This document shows, piece by piece, positions 1-8,808 of a DNA stretch of 64,000 bases. The position numbers were made by a program, and so were the translations under genes. The notes below the pieces were generated by a model that did no database searches, was not told the origin of the DNA, and saw only the letters and a list, made by a program, of their open reading frames with translations. The DNA lies in NCBI RefSeq assembly GCF_000332295.1, contig NZ_KB235930.1, positions 1,431,895 to 1,495,894 on the forward strand, given 5' to 3'. Each line of letters starts with the position of its first letter. The first letter of the stretch is position 1. This stretch comes from Fortiea contorta PCC 7126. GTDB lineage: Bacteria; Cyanobacteriota; Cyanobacteriia; Cyanobacteriales; Nostocaceae.

Positions 1-141
1 CGACAAGCCTGCAGAGAACACGTAGCAACTAACTTTAGCCTGAGCCAAATGGTTAACGGCTACCAGATGATTTACGAACAAATTTTAAAAGATCGCATAG
101 ACTTGAATGGGCGCATTCGTGCTATGAAATTCCGCTTTTAA
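1..141 (+). CDS. C-terminal end of a glycosyltransferase (probable GT4 family), cut by the window edge
   Basis: The first frame is open from base 1 to a TAA at 139-141 and encodes 46 residues. They include the run FSLSQMVNGYQMIYEQIL, which is typical of the last helix of GT-B fold family 4 glycosyltransferases, where a conserved Phe-Ser and Met-Val precede the closing Tyr. The catalytic part lies outside the window, so donor and acceptor cannot be named. The stop is followed by 54 bp and then a small zinc-ribbon gene on the same strand. Confidence 0.55.
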   Translation, partial: RQACREHVATNFSLSQMVNGYQMIYEQILKDRIDLNGRIRAMKFRF

Positions 142-195
142 TCAACAAATTTTTTGTAAATTTTCATCAACATTTTTTTCAGGGAGGACATCCGT

Positions 196-381
196 ATGAG
201 TATGAGAGCTAATATCTGTCCATGTTGCGGTGGTTCCCTCCTGCGTCATGTGCGTCAGAGTGAACTTTATTGGTTTTGTCAATCTTGTCGCCAAGAAGTA
301 CCGCTATTAACTATTAGTCGGTTATCAAATGTAGATACTCGCAACACAACAGTAACTCCCCAGCCTACAGCTAATAGTTAG
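196..381 (+). CDS. Small zinc-ribbon-like protein, 61 aa
   Basis: The ATG at 196 follows a good Shine-Dalgarno run (AGGGAGGA at 180-187). The product has two Cys-X2-Cys knuckles, CPCC at residues 8-11 and CQSC at 28-31, spaced as in a single zinc ribbon, followed by a short Thr/Asn-rich tail. Small proteins like this occur in many filamentous cyanobacteria, but I know of no assigned function. It may bind nucleic acid or a protein partner; that is inference from the fold alone. It follows the glycosyltransferase on the same strand with a 54 bp gap. Confidence 0.6.
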   Translation: MSMRANICPCCGGSLLRHVRQSELYWFCQSCRQEVPLLTISRLSNVDTRNTTVTPQPTANS

Positions 382-568
382 TGATTTATGTGATTAATTT
401 TGATGAGTTTGTAGTTAGCGTTTAAGCCCTCAAAAAGAAGAGAATTAAAGTCTTGACTACGAATTAACATCCAAAAGAACTCATGATATATCCACCGCTA
501 GCCCTTTGTGCCTCTACATCTCCTACGCTTCCTGATAAAATCAGGTGAATAGATTTAGGTAAAAAACT
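382..568. other. Intergenic region upstream of the alcohol dehydrogenase
   Basis: No open frame or structured RNA stands out in these 187 bases. A TATTAA/TAGATTTAGG-type AT-rich stretch before 569 could hold the dehydrogenase promoter, but no convincing -35/-10 pair is visible. Confidence 0.3.
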
Positions 569-1600
569 GTGCTAGCGGCGTTGCTTTATGGTCAAGAGGA
601 TTTGCGCCTAGAGGAAGTTGCTGATCCGACACCATCTGCGGGTGAGGTAGTGATTCAAGTGGGAGCAGCTACTACTTGTGGCACAGATTTAAAAGTTTGG
701 CGGCGCGGTGGTCATGCGAAAATGCTAAAGCCGCCAACACTATTTGGTCATGAAGCTGCAGGTAGAATTGTCGCTTTAGGTGCGGGTGTTCAAGGTTGGG
801 AAATCGGCTCACGCGTTGTTGCAAACAACTCTGCCCCATGCACGAAATGCTTTTTTTGTCAAAAGCAAGAATATTCTCTGTGTCCCAACTTAACTTGGAA
901 TAACGGTACATTTGCAGAATATCTAAAAATTCCCGCCCCGATTGTCCAGCATAATATGTTGCTGATTCCCGACGATTTACCAGATGAATTAGCGGCGATG
1001 ACGGAACCTCTAGCTTGTGTTTTACATGGTATCGGGCGTTCTCACATTCAACCTCAAGACCGAGTAGTTGTCCTAGGAGACGGCGCGATTGGGTTAATGT
1101 TCGTAGCCGCATTAGCTGACGCTGGTGAAGCTGAAGTCTGGTTGTGGGGAGGTAGTGACCACAGGCTAGAAATTGGTAAAAAACTCGGTGCGGCTGAGAC
1201 TTTTAATTATCATCAAAACCCTGATATTGCTGGTGTAGTCAAACAACTTACCCAAGGATGGGGTGCAGATGTGGTCATTGAAGCCACCGGAGTTCCTAGT
1301 GTGTGGGAAAGTGCGATCGCTTGTGCTCGCCCCGGTGGCACTGTAAACTTATTTGGTGGTTGTCCGCGAGATACTACCATTACCGTCAACACAGAACAGT
1401 TACACTACAGCGAGCTGACTCTCAAGGGCGTATTTCACAACACACCAGCATATGTCAGATTAGCTTTAGCGCTGATTGCTAGTCGCAGAATTGCATTTGA
1501 ATTACTGATTAGCGAACAGCGCCCGTTAAGAGATTTAGCCCAAGTTTTTTCTGATATGAAAGCGCGGAAAGTGATTAAGGTAGCGCTGAATAATTCGTAA
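569..1600 (+). CDS. Zinc-dependent alcohol/polyol dehydrogenase (medium-chain dehydrogenase/reductase)
   Basis: This 343-residue protein has the full zinc-MDR layout. The catalytic zinc Cys lies in TTCGTDLKVWRRGGH (about residues 35-49) and is followed by the GHEAAGRIVALG signature (about 60-71). The structural-zinc lobe has four cysteines in CTKCFFCQKQEYSLC (about 91-105). A Rossmann nucleotide site, GDGAIG, lies near residue 170. The family oxidises secondary alcohols or polyols (threonine, sorbitol and similar) with NAD(P)+, and the substrate is not readable here. The start is GTG, chosen because it begins the usual N-terminal strand. grxC follows convergently on the minus strand. Confidence 0.85.
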   Translation: MLAALLYGQEDLRLEEVADPTPSAGEVVIQVGAATTCGTDLKVWRRGGHAKMLKPPTLFGHEAAGRIVALGAGVQGWEIGSRVVANNSAPCTKCFFCQKQEYSLCPNLTWNNGTFAEYLKIPAPIVQHNMLLIPDDLPDELAAMTEPLACVLHGIGRSHIQPQDRVVVLGDGAIGLMFVAALADAGEAEVWLWGGSDHRLEIGKKLGAAETFNYHQNPDIAGVVKQLTQGWGADVVIEATGVPSVWESAIACARPGGTVNLFGGCPRDTTITVNTEQLHYSELTLKGVFHNTPAYVRLALALIASRRIAFELLISEQRPLRDLAQVFSDMKARKVIKVALNNS

Positions 1601-1621
1601 TATCTTTTTTGGGAAGACGAA

Positions 1622-1936
1622 CTACGAATGAGAAATTACTAACAGGGTATCAAGTTGACCTTGACTATCTAATTTATAAAGGTCATCGCAACCGCCGATG
1701 TGCTGATTATTAATAAAGATTTGTGGTACGCTGCGGCGTCCATCGGCGCGTTCAGCCATTTTTGCTCTCGCTGCTTCGTCACCATCGATTTTGTATTCGG
1801 TGAATTGTACACCTTTCCACCACAGTAGCATTTTAGCCCGGATGCAATAAGGGCAAGTTTGCCAAGTGTAGATTTCCACGTTGGCTTTGACACGCTCTGG
1901 ATGACGATTTAATAACTGATTGAAGAAGTCTAGCAT
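1622..1936 (-). CDS. grxC: Glutaredoxin 3-type thiol-disulfide oxidoreductase
   Basis: The product is 104 residues with a thioredoxin fold. It has a CPYC active site (residues about 28-31), a cis-proline strand RRSVPQIFINNQHIGG (about 67-82) and the closing GG-CDDL glutathione-binding turn. It reduces protein and glutathione mixed disulfides in the cytosol using glutathione. The first 17 residues are an extra tail compared with the shortest family members, so a start nearer residue 18 is possible. In many cyanobacteria grxC sits beside gshB; that partner is absent here. Confidence 0.9.
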   Translation of the reverse strand: MLDFFNQLLNRHPERVKANVEIYTWQTCPYCIRAKMLLWWKGVQFTEYKIDGDEAARAKMAERADGRRSVPQIFINNQHIGGCDDLYKLDSQGQLDTLLVISHS

Positions 1937-2166
1937 ATTGATTTTGCTGCTTTTTATTTAGCTAGTTGATGCTGTTGCTCTAACTCTACATAACTGAAAA
2001 ACTTTTGTCTATTCAAGCGATCAATTTGTAATTTTCTATGAGTTAATTTAAATTTGACGCCCAAATAGAGGCTATGATAGTACTGAAGCAGGTATTATTT
2101 TTTTTTGAAAAATATCATCTTCAGCAAACTATAATTCAATTTTATTACAAAACAGAGGATATATTT

Positions 2167-2460
2167 ATGCCAGAAACATCTAACTATACTCAAGAACTCA
2201 CAGACCGCATTTCACCCATTGTAGACAAGCTATTTCAAGGTAGTACCTTTTATAAGGTGCGATTGAAAAAGCACGAAAGAATTGAGGATTTAGTCAACCT
2301 TTTTGGCGAGTTATCTCCTGAAGTGTTTCGAGCTATTTCTGACCAGGAATTAAGAATAAGAATTGATAAATTATTAGTTTTAAAAGCAGTTTCTGGGACA
2401 CTTAATGATTTGACGCCAGAGCAACTGAGGATATTTGATGAAGCTGTGGAAGGAAGATAG
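2167..2460 (+). CDS. Probable antitoxin of a PIN-domain toxin-antitoxin pair
   Basis: The 97-residue protein starts at ATG 2167 behind an AGAGGA ribosome-binding site. The longer open frame upstream is AT-rich and has no such site. It is small and charged, and it ends five bases before a PIN-domain toxin gene (2466), the normal antitoxin-first order. No clear DNA-binding fold (AbrB, RHH or Phd) can be recognised by eye, so the antitoxin call rests on position and size. Confidence 0.6.
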   Translation: MPETSNYTQELTDRISPIVDKLFQGSTFYKVRLKKHERIEDLVNLFGELSPEVFRAISDQELRIRIDKLLVLKAVSGTLNDLTPEQLRIFDEAVEGR

Positions 2461-2465
2461 AGATA

Positions 2466-2873
2466 GTGAATTATTTACTAGATACCAATATTGTTAGTTA
2501 TATTCTCAAAAGAAATATCAATCTAGAAAAAAAGCTACAAGCAGTAACCACTGTAGGAGAAGCGGTTTATATTAGCTGCATCACTTACTACGAAATAAAA
2601 AGAGGTTTAGTTGCTATTAACGCTGTTAAGCAGTTAGCTGCTTTTGATATTTTTTTGCAAAAATATGAAGTTGCATTTTTGGACGAGATCAAAATTATCG
2701 AACAAGCCTGTAAAATCCATGCTGATTTAAAAATAAAAGGCAGACCCATACAAGATGCTGATGTTTTGATTGCGGCGACAGCAATTGTACACGGTTTAGT
2801 TTTAGTCTCCAATGATTCTGATTTAGTGAGAGTCGAAGGACTAAATTTAGAAAATTGGCTACAAAATATATAG
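2466..2873 (+). CDS. PIN-domain ribonuclease toxin, VapC-like
   Basis: The 135-residue protein has the PIN layout. The first acidic residue is in NYLLDTNIVSYIL (Asp about 6), the conserved glutamate in SCITYYEIKRG (about 43), and the paired aspartates in IQDADVLIAATA with NDSDLV near the C-terminus. PIN toxins cleave tRNA or other RNA with Mg2+ and are blocked by the antitoxin encoded just upstream. The start is GTG, five bases after the antitoxin stop, which points to translational coupling. Confidence 0.85.
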   Translation: MNYLLDTNIVSYILKRNINLEKKLQAVTTVGEAVYISCITYYEIKRGLVAINAVKQLAAFDIFLQKYEVAFLDEIKIIEQACKIHADLKIKGRPIQDADVLIAATAIVHGLVLVSNDSDLVRVEGLNLENWLQNI

Positions 2874-3205
2874 ATCTGAGAAATACACTTAACCGTGAGT
2901 GGTGGAACTGTAGCGCTAACAAGCCATATTCAGCGCCAAGATAAAAATTGAAGATCACTAGCAAAAAATTTAGGCATTGACTTTAGTAAAATTTAAACTC
3001 AACTTGTCATCCGATAGCTGTTAAAAACAGTAATTTTATCTAAAAGAAAGTATTAAAAATAGCATTGTCAACAGTAATCAGTAGCAAAACTTAACATAGT
3101 CGCTGACGCAGACTATTTTCCACGTGTATCCGCCCTTTGGTAGACTTAAAGACTGAAATAGGTACATGAAACTACGGCAAGTCAAGCAGTTTAGAGGGCG
3201 ACTCT
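2874..3205. other. Intergenic region and likely promoter region of glpX
   Basis: These 332 bases hold no credible gene. The stretch before 3206 includes TAGACTTAAAGACTGAAATAG and a GAGGG element at 3193-3197 that can serve as the ribosome-binding site for the GTG start of glpX. No strong hairpin was seen downstream of the toxin gene. Confidence 0.35.
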
Positions 3206-4243
3206 GTGGAAAATACACTTGGGTTAGAGATTATTGAAGTAGTAGAGCAAGCCGCGATCGCATCCGCTAAATGGATGGGTAAAGGCGAAAAGAACACTGC
3301 AGACCAAGTAGCAGTGGAAGCGATGCGGGAGCGGATGAACAAAATCTACATGCGCGGTCGCATCGTTATTGGGGAAGGAGAAAGAGACGACGCCCCTATG
3401 TTATATATCGGGGAAGAAGTCGGTATCTGTACCCAGCCAGATGCTAAAAACTACTGTAACCCAGACGAATTAGTCGAAATTGACATTGCCGTTGACCCTT
3501 GTGAAGGTACAAACTTAGTCGCATACGGTCAACCCGGTTCGATGGCTGTGTTAGCGATTTCCGAGAAAGGCGGATTATTTGCAGCACCAGATTTCTACAT
3601 GAAAAAATTAGCAGCACCCCCAGCGGCTAAAGGTAAGGTAGATATCAACAAATCAGCCACAGAAAACCTCAAAATTCTTTCGGAATGTCTAGACCGCGCC
3701 ATTGATGAATTGGTGATTGTCGTTATGAAACGCGATCGCCACAATGATTTAATCAAAGAAATCCGTGACGCTGGCGCCAGAGTGCAACTGATTTCTGATG
3801 GTGACGTCGGCGCAGCCATCTCCTGCGGTTTTGCTGGTACTAATATCCACGGCCTGATGGGTATCGGTGCGGCGCCGGAAGGTGTCATCTCCGCAGCCGC
3901 TATGCGTGCTTTAGGTGGACACTTTCAAGGTCAACTGATTTACGATCCAGAAATAGTGAAAACAGGCTTGATTGGGGAAAGCAAACAAGCCAACCTCGAC
4001 CGTCTCAAGTCAATGGGTATCACCGACCCTGATAAAGTCTACGATGCTCATGAGCTTGCATCTGGTCAAACCGTTCTGTTTGCCGGTTGCGGTATTACCA
4101 GCGGAAATTTGATGCAAGGTGTGCGCTTCTTCAAAGGTGGCGCGAGAACTCAAAGCTTGGTTATTTCTAGCCAATCCAAAACTGCTCGGTTTGTAGATAC
4201 CATTCATTTGGTTGACGAGCCTCAGACAGTGCAATTGTACTAA
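3206..4243 (+). CDS. glpX: Class II fructose-1,6-bisphosphatase/sedoheptulose-1,7-bisphosphatase
   Basis: The 345-residue enzyme matches the cyanobacterial dual-function F/SBPase of the Calvin cycle, which dephosphorylates FBP and SBP in the cytosol. Visible signatures are [19 protein letters not shown] (about residues 51-69), the metal-site DPCEGTN (about 98-104) and [23 protein letters not shown] (about 215-237). Translation starts at GTG with GAGGG upstream. The length is normal for the family. It stands alone: its neighbours are a toxin-antitoxin pair and hemA, with repeats between it and hemA. Confidence 0.95.
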   Translation: MENTLGLEIIEVVEQAAIASAKWMGKGEKNTADQVAVEAMRERMNKIYMRGRIVIGEGERDDAPMLYIGEEVGICTQPDAKNYCNPDELVEIDIAVDPCEGTNLVAYGQPGSMAVLAISEKGGLFAAPDFYMKKLAAPPAAKGKVDINKSATENLKILSECLDRAIDELVIVVMKRDRHNDLIKEIRDAGARVQLISDGDVGAAISCGFAGTNIHGLMGIGAAPEGVISAAAMRALGGHFQGQLIYDPEIVKTGLIGESKQANLDRLKSMGITDPDKVYDAHELASGQTVLFAGCGITSGNLMQGVRFFKGGARTQSLVISSQSKTARFVDTIHLVDEPQTVQLY

Positions 4244-4250
4244 TAGTTCG

Positions 4251-4375
4251 GGAATGGGGTTAGGGGTTAGGGACTAAGGAATAGCAACAACTAGGGGCTA
4301 GATGAGAATTTTTGGAATTTCTCACCTCTGACCTCTGACCCCTAACCTCTAACCCCTAACTTCTAACCCCATTCC
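4251..4375. repeat. Heptamer-type short tandem repeats with a 13-bp inverted repeat
   Basis: The left end has GGGGTTAGGGGTTAGGG units and the right end has CCTCTGACC/CCTAACC/TCTAACC units. The outer ends are perfectly complementary over 13 bp (GGAATGGGGTTAG at 4251-4263 with CTAACCCCATTCC at 4363-4375), so the block can fold on itself. Such degenerate heptamers are known as STRRs in heterocystous cyanobacteria. The block lies in the glpX-hemA gap, just before hemA. Confidence 0.7.
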
Positions 4376-4405
4376 TCATTCCCATTACAAAATTACTGAT
4401 AAGAA

Positions 4406-5692
4406 ATGAATATAGCAGTTGTGGGGTTGAGCCATAAAACAGCCCCAGTGGAAATTCGGGAAAAATTGAGTATTCCTGAGTTACAAATTGAAAGTGCGAT
4501 CGCTCACCTCCTCAGCTATCCTCATATTGATGAAGTGGCAATCCTCAGCACTTGTAACCGTCTGGAAATTTACATCGTCGCCTCGGAAACTGAGCATGGT
4601 ATCCGGGAAGTTACACAGTTTCTGGCTGAATATAGCAAATTGGCTACACCATCTCTGCGACAGCATTTATTTATGTTATTGCATGATGATGCGGTGATGC
4701 ATGTGATGCGAGTAGCTGCAGGGTTGGATAGTTTGGTGCTGGGAGAAGGTCAGATTCTCGCTCAGGTTAAGCATACTCACAAATTAGGGCAGCAATATAG
4801 TGGTATAAAAACAATTTTAAATCGGTTATTTAAACAGGCATTGACGGCTGGTAAGCGGGTACGTACTGAAACTAGCATTGGGACTGGTGCAGTTTCCATC
4901 AGTTCTGCGGCTGTGGAATTGGCGCACCTGAAAGCGGTAAATTTAGCTGCTTGTCGAGTCGCTATTCTCGGCGCGGGTAAAATGTCACGACTGCTAGTGC
5001 AACATCTGATTTCTAAAGGTGCCGGGCAAATTACAATTTTAAATCGCACCCGCGATCGCGCTTTAGAATTGACTAAACAGTTTCCTCAACAACCAATCAA
5101 AATTCATTTGTTGTCGGAGATGTTATCTGTAATTGCCGAAAGTGACTTGGTGTTCACTAGCACTTCTGCAACAGAGCCGATACTTGATCGCGCCAAATTA
5201 GAAATGGTTTTAGCACCCAGCCAACCGCTGATGCTGTTTGATATTTCTGTACCACGTAACGTGCATACAGACGTCAACGGCTTAACTAACGTCCAGGCCT
5301 TCAATGTAGATGATTTAAAGGCTGTAGTAGCGCAAAATTACGAAAGTCGCCGCAAAATGGCTCAGGAAGCCGAAAAAATCTTAGATGAAGAAGTAGAAGC
5401 TTTTGATGTTTGGTGGCGCTCATTAGAAACTGTGAGCACTATTAGCTGTCTCCGCAATAAAATCGAAACTATCCGCGAACAAGAATTAGAAAAAGCTTTG
5501 TCGCGTTTAGGTTCGGAATTCGGAGATAAACATCAAGAAGTGATTGAAGCTTTAACAAAAGGCATAGTTAACAAAATCCTACATGATCCGATGGTGCAAC
5601 TACGCGCACAACAGGATGTGGAAGCTAGACGCCGATGTATGCAGACTTTGCAAATGCTGTTTAATCTGGATGCAGAGGAACAGTTTAGCTGA
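4406..5692 (+). CDS. hemA: Glutamyl-tRNA reductase
   Basis: The 428-residue protein catalyses the NADPH reduction of Glu-tRNA(Glu) to glutamate-1-semialdehyde, the first committed step of the C5 route to haem and chlorophyll. The catalytic Cys50 lies in [10 protein letters not shown]. The Rossmann glycines (AILGAGKMS) are near residue 188, and the helical dimerisation domain fills the last 120 residues. The N-terminal [20 protein letters not shown] is the canonical family start. The promoter must lie within or before the repeat block at 4251-4375. Confidence 0.96.
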   Translation: MNIAVVGLSHKTAPVEIREKLSIPELQIESAIAHLLSYPHIDEVAILSTCNRLEIYIVASETEHGIREVTQFLAEYSKLATPSLRQHLFMLLHDDAVMHVMRVAAGLDSLVLGEGQILAQVKHTHKLGQQYSGIKTILNRLFKQALTAGKRVRTETSIGTGAVSISSAAVELAHLKAVNLAACRVAILGAGKMSRLLVQHLISKGAGQITILNRTRDRALELTKQFPQQPIKIHLLSEMLSVIAESDLVFTSTSATEPILDRAKLEMVLAPSQPLMLFDISVPRNVHTDVNGLTNVQAFNVDDLKAVVAQNYESRRKMAQEAEKILDEEVEAFDVWWRSLETVSTISCLRNKIETIREQELEKALSRLGSEFGDKHQEVIEALTKGIVNKILHDPMVQLRAQQDVEARRRCMQTLQMLFNLDAEEQFS

Positions 5693-5789
5693 AATGAGGG
5701 GTTAGGGATTAGGAATTAATTTCACTAATCCCTGCCAAAATAAAACCCCACTGGTGGGTGGGGAAGGTAATTCTGAAAGCAATCACTTG

Positions 5790-5807
5790 ATAGTATAATT
5801 GTACTAT
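5790..5807. repeat. 18-bp near-perfect palindrome between convergent genes
   Basis: ATAGTATAATTGTACTAT differs from its own reverse complement at only two positions, and both become G-U pairs in RNA. It lies between the ends of hemA (+) and the TldE gene (-). It could be a weak terminator hairpin or a protein site; nothing distinguishes these. Confidence 0.3.
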
Positions 5808-5841
5808 AAAAGTGGGAATTATGACAAGCGATTGCATCTTT

Positions 5842-7218
5842 CTACAGGGTGTAGGTAAAATCATTAACCAACATCCCAGGAACCGAACTACCTCCTAGTT
5901 GACGGCTTTCATAGGTTCCGACTTCGGGAATGAATTCTGGAAAATTAGTTAGTTCTAGTAGGTTATCTCCCCAAAAACGATAGAGACTTTCATCAAATCG
6001 CAAATCTTCAATGGGGGCGATAATTTCTCCCTGTTCCACCCAAAAACAGGCATAGCGAGTCATACCTGTAATTCTACCAGTTTGGCGATCGCTCCAATTC
6101 AAATAATGCAGATTCGACGCATACAATCCAGTATCTAAACTTGATAAAATCTCCTCATTTGCTAAACTTCCTGGGCTGATTTCTGGCGCCCGTAAAGACT
6201 CGGAACCATTAGCACCATTGGCAGTTTTAGCATATTCCTTAGCAGTGCGAGAATTGACTAAAGAATTAACCAAAATTCCTGCATTAATTATAGGTAATTC
6301 TGGTGCAGCCATTTCTCCCAATTGATTAAAACGCGGTACTAATCCCCGCTGAAAATTTTCTTTTAAACTAAATTTTGGCGAAAGTTGTTTTTCCTGACGC
6401 GACAAAGGCGCTAAAGCACTATTTCCTTGTTGGATATCCGCTTCACTGACTCCACCCCAAGAAAGCATACCCAATAAATCAGCAACAGCAGCAGGTGCAA
6501 AATAAGTTTTATATTGTCCCTTGAGTAATTTTTTAGCTGGACGGGAAAGCAATTTTAGTTGCTTTTTTGCTGCATCAATTTTCTCTACATAAGCAGCTTC
6601 ATTCCAATCACTACCAGCAAAAGTGCCTTTCACCGCTTGCCCAGAAGGGATAAATAAGGAATAATCTAAAGTAAAACAATCAGTAGCAAACCAGTGTTTT
6701 TGTCCCTGAGAATCTCCATAAGCTTTAATTACCACTCCCCCAGCATAGATACCAGTAAAATCTAATTCGGCAACTTGTTCTAACACCGTTTTTGCAACAG
6801 ATTCCGCTGCTAACAATTGCCCAGAATGAACTTCTCTACTGGTGTTGTTACCAGATGGTAAAACTAGATATGGATCAACTGGTAAAAGATTAATTTCGGT
6901 GCGGAGTTCCCGCAATGCTTGGTATGCCACTTGCCAGTCTAATTCTTCATTTCCAGTAAATGGAAAGTGTCGAAAACTGCTGCGTTGATTTGCCATTAAA
7001 GTTAATTCAACCCAACCGTCAGCAACACAACCAGTTTGCCTAACTTTAGCATGATTAAACCGAGTAAATTGACTGCGTTCACTGCTTAATTTCACAGTGA
7101 ATTCTTCACCCTCTGCTTTTTTAATCAGTAAAGTTTCAATTAATTGATTAAAGCTTTGTTCTAGGGTAGATAATTCGTTAATTGTCATGGGAATCAAGGA
7201 ATATTGATATAATTTCAT
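5842..7218 (-). CDS. TldE/PmbA-family metallopeptidase partner protein
   Basis: The 458-residue protein has the PmbA/TldE architecture: an N-terminal two-layer domain followed by a C-terminal beta-barrel domain ending in VPGMLVNDFTYTL. It lies 43 bp downstream of a TldD homologue on the same strand. In E. coli TldD and TldE form a heterodimeric protease that matures peptides such as microcin B17 and degrades CcdA. TldE lacks the zinc motif and acts as the non-catalytic half; no HExxxH is visible here, as expected. A second possible start is the Met at residue 11. No peptide substrate gene is visible nearby. Confidence 0.85.
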   Translation of the reverse strand: MKLYQYSLIPMTINELSTLEQSFNQLIETLLIKKAEGEEFTVKLSSERSQFTRFNHAKVRQTGCVADGWVELTLMANQRSSFRHFPFTGNEELDWQVAYQALRELRTEINLLPVDPYLVLPSGNNTSREVHSGQLLAAESVAKTVLEQVAELDFTGIYAGGVVIKAYGDSQGQKHWFATDCFTLDYSLFIPSGQAVKGTFAGSDWNEAAYVEKIDAAKKQLKLLSRPAKKLLKGQYKTYFAPAAVADLLGMLSWGGVSEADIQQGNSALAPLSRQEKQLSPKFSLKENFQRGLVPRFNQLGEMAAPELPIINAGILVNSLVNSRTAKEYAKTANGANGSESLRAPEISPGSLANEEILSSLDTGLYASNLHYLNWSDRQTGRITGMTRYACFWVEQGEIIAPIEDLRFDESLYRFWGDNLLELTNFPEFIPEVGTYESRQLGGSSVPGMLVNDFTYTL

Positions 7219-7261
7219 ACTTCAGACTTAATACTTCAGCCTTCAGTTGATAATTGACCTT

Positions 7262-8701
7262 TTACGTTCCACCCCCAAAAACTTCAACATCAGCAAATAC
7301 ACAAACTGGTGAACCGTGTCCTACCCAAATAGCTTGATTTGGTTCGCCTTTTCCACAAAAAGGAGTGCCGTACATTTGCCAATTAGCAGCGTCGCCAATT
7401 TGGATCAGGCTGTGCCAGAACTCTGGTGTGGTGGCGCGATAGTTGGGGTTGCGGAGGGTTTTGGTAAATTTGCCGTTTTCAATCAATTTGGCGTATTCGC
7501 AACCAAACTGAAATTTGTAACGGCGATCGTCTATTGACCAAGAACGGTTAGATTCCATGTAAACGCCGTGTTCTATCCCGGCGATGATTTCGGCAAAAGA
7601 GGCGATTCCTGGCTCTAAATTCAAGTTAGCCATGCGGTCGATCGCTGGGCGATTCCAAGAGCTAGCACGGGCGCAGGCGACGCCGGGAACCCCTGCTCTG
7701 GCTTGGCTTTCCAGGCTACCTAAACCCCGTTGCAACACGCCTTCTTTGACCAAATATTCCCGCGTGGCTACAGCCCCTGTATCATCGAAGCTGTAGCTAG
7801 CAAATTCACCAGCCACGGTGGGGTCAAAGGTAATATTCATCAAGGGTGAACCATAAATTAGCTTGCCAAAATCATTTTTGTTGACAAAGCTACCGCCGGC
7901 GTAATTGCGTTCATCGCCTAAAATGCGGTCTATTTCTAAAGGATGTCCCACACTCTCATGGATTTGCAGCATCATTTGGTCTGGTGCTAATACTAAATTG
8001 GTGCGAGTGTTTGGGCATTCGTCGGCTGTTAATAGTTCTACAGCTTGTTCACCAATTTGCTGGACTTGATGCCATAAATCTTCTTGTTTTAATAGTTCCA
8101 GTCCGCCTTGATAACAGTTAGCTAGCCAGCCGTTGTTACTACGCTGTTGGGTTGTGGCTCCCTGTTGAGCTGTGGCTCGATAATGAGTTCCTAATGAAAG
8201 AATTTTTTGATAAACTTCGGAACCATTGCTGCTAATAAACCAAGTTTCTCTCTCTGTGGAGGAGACACTAGCAGTAGTTTGGACGATTTTGTCATCAACT
8301 TTTAATTTCTGACAAATGCGAATCAGCAAATCATTGATTTCCCCTGGGCTGAGGGTATCGAATGGTTCGAGAAACGGCGAGTTATATTCACCAACTACTT
8401 TTGGGCGTTCACTTTCCCGGAAAGGATAAATCCACCATTCACTAGCTGCAATTGCTTGTTTATAAGCGGTTTCTGCTGCTGCTTGCAATGCTGGTAATTC
8501 CACTGAGTTAGTGGCTGCGTAACCGATACAGCCATTAACTAAAACTTCTAACATTGCTCCCGTTGTGGAAGATTTACCGTTAGCTTGCGGTAAACCATCC
8601 CGCACATAACGACTGTCAGCAGTTTCTTTGACTACCCTGATACCGATCCAATCTGCAGGAACGTTAAGTTGAGCGATCGCTTTTGTTAATTTTGACCACA
8701 T
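7262..8701 (-). CDS. TldD-family zinc metalloprotease
   Basis: The 479-residue protein carries the HESVGH zinc motif (HExxxH) in MLQIHESVGHPLEIDRILGDER, the TldD hallmark, and a downstream conserved GAVATREYLVKEGVL strand. It is the catalytic half of the TldD/TldE cytosolic peptidase; the partner gene follows after 43 bp, so the two are probably co-transcribed. Many cyanobacteria keep this pair with an unknown substrate. The start is ATG at 8701, directly downstream of an STRR block that separates it from cysS. Confidence 0.88.
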   Translation of the reverse strand: MWSKLTKAIAQLNVPADWIGIRVVKETADSRYVRDGLPQANGKSSTTGAMLEVLVNGCIGYAATNSVELPALQAAAETAYKQAIAASEWWIYPFRESERPKVVGEYNSPFLEPFDTLSPGEINDLLIRICQKLKVDDKIVQTTASVSSTERETWFISSNGSEVYQKILSLGTHYRATAQQGATTQQRSNNGWLANCYQGGLELLKQEDLWHQVQQIGEQAVELLTADECPNTRTNLVLAPDQMMLQIHESVGHPLEIDRILGDERNYAGGSFVNKNDFGKLIYGSPLMNITFDPTVAGEFASYSFDDTGAVATREYLVKEGVLQRGLGSLESQARAGVPGVACARASSWNRPAIDRMANLNLEPGIASFAEIIAGIEHGVYMESNRSWSIDDRRYKFQFGCEYAKLIENGKFTKTLRNPNYRATTPEFWHSLIQIGDAANWQMYGTPFCGKGEPNQAIWVGHGSPVCVFADVEVFGGGT

Positions 8702-8808
8702 AGGAAATAGGGGTTAGGGAAGAGGGATGAAGGATGAGGAAATAGGGGGTAGGGGTGAGAAATTAGGTTTTAAACTAGCCTCTAAACCCTAACCCTTAAC
8801 CTCTAACT
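8702..8808. repeat. STRR-like degenerate heptamer block
   Basis: The left side carries AGGGGTTAGGGAAGAGGGATGAAGG-like units and the right side CCCTAACCCTTAACCTCTAAC units, the same sequence family as the block before hemA. The two sides are loosely complementary. The block separates cysS and tldD, which lie on the same strand, and the first codons upstream of TldD run into it. Confidence 0.55.

Noticed and set aside
672-1112. 146-codon open frame on the minus strand
   Set aside because: It lies wholly inside the alcohol dehydrogenase gene, has no family pattern and is explained as a shadow frame.
5746-5763. CCCCAC...GTGGGG hairpin after hemA as a terminator
   Set aside because: The stem is short and no T-run follows in either direction. 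It may be a piece of the STRR family.
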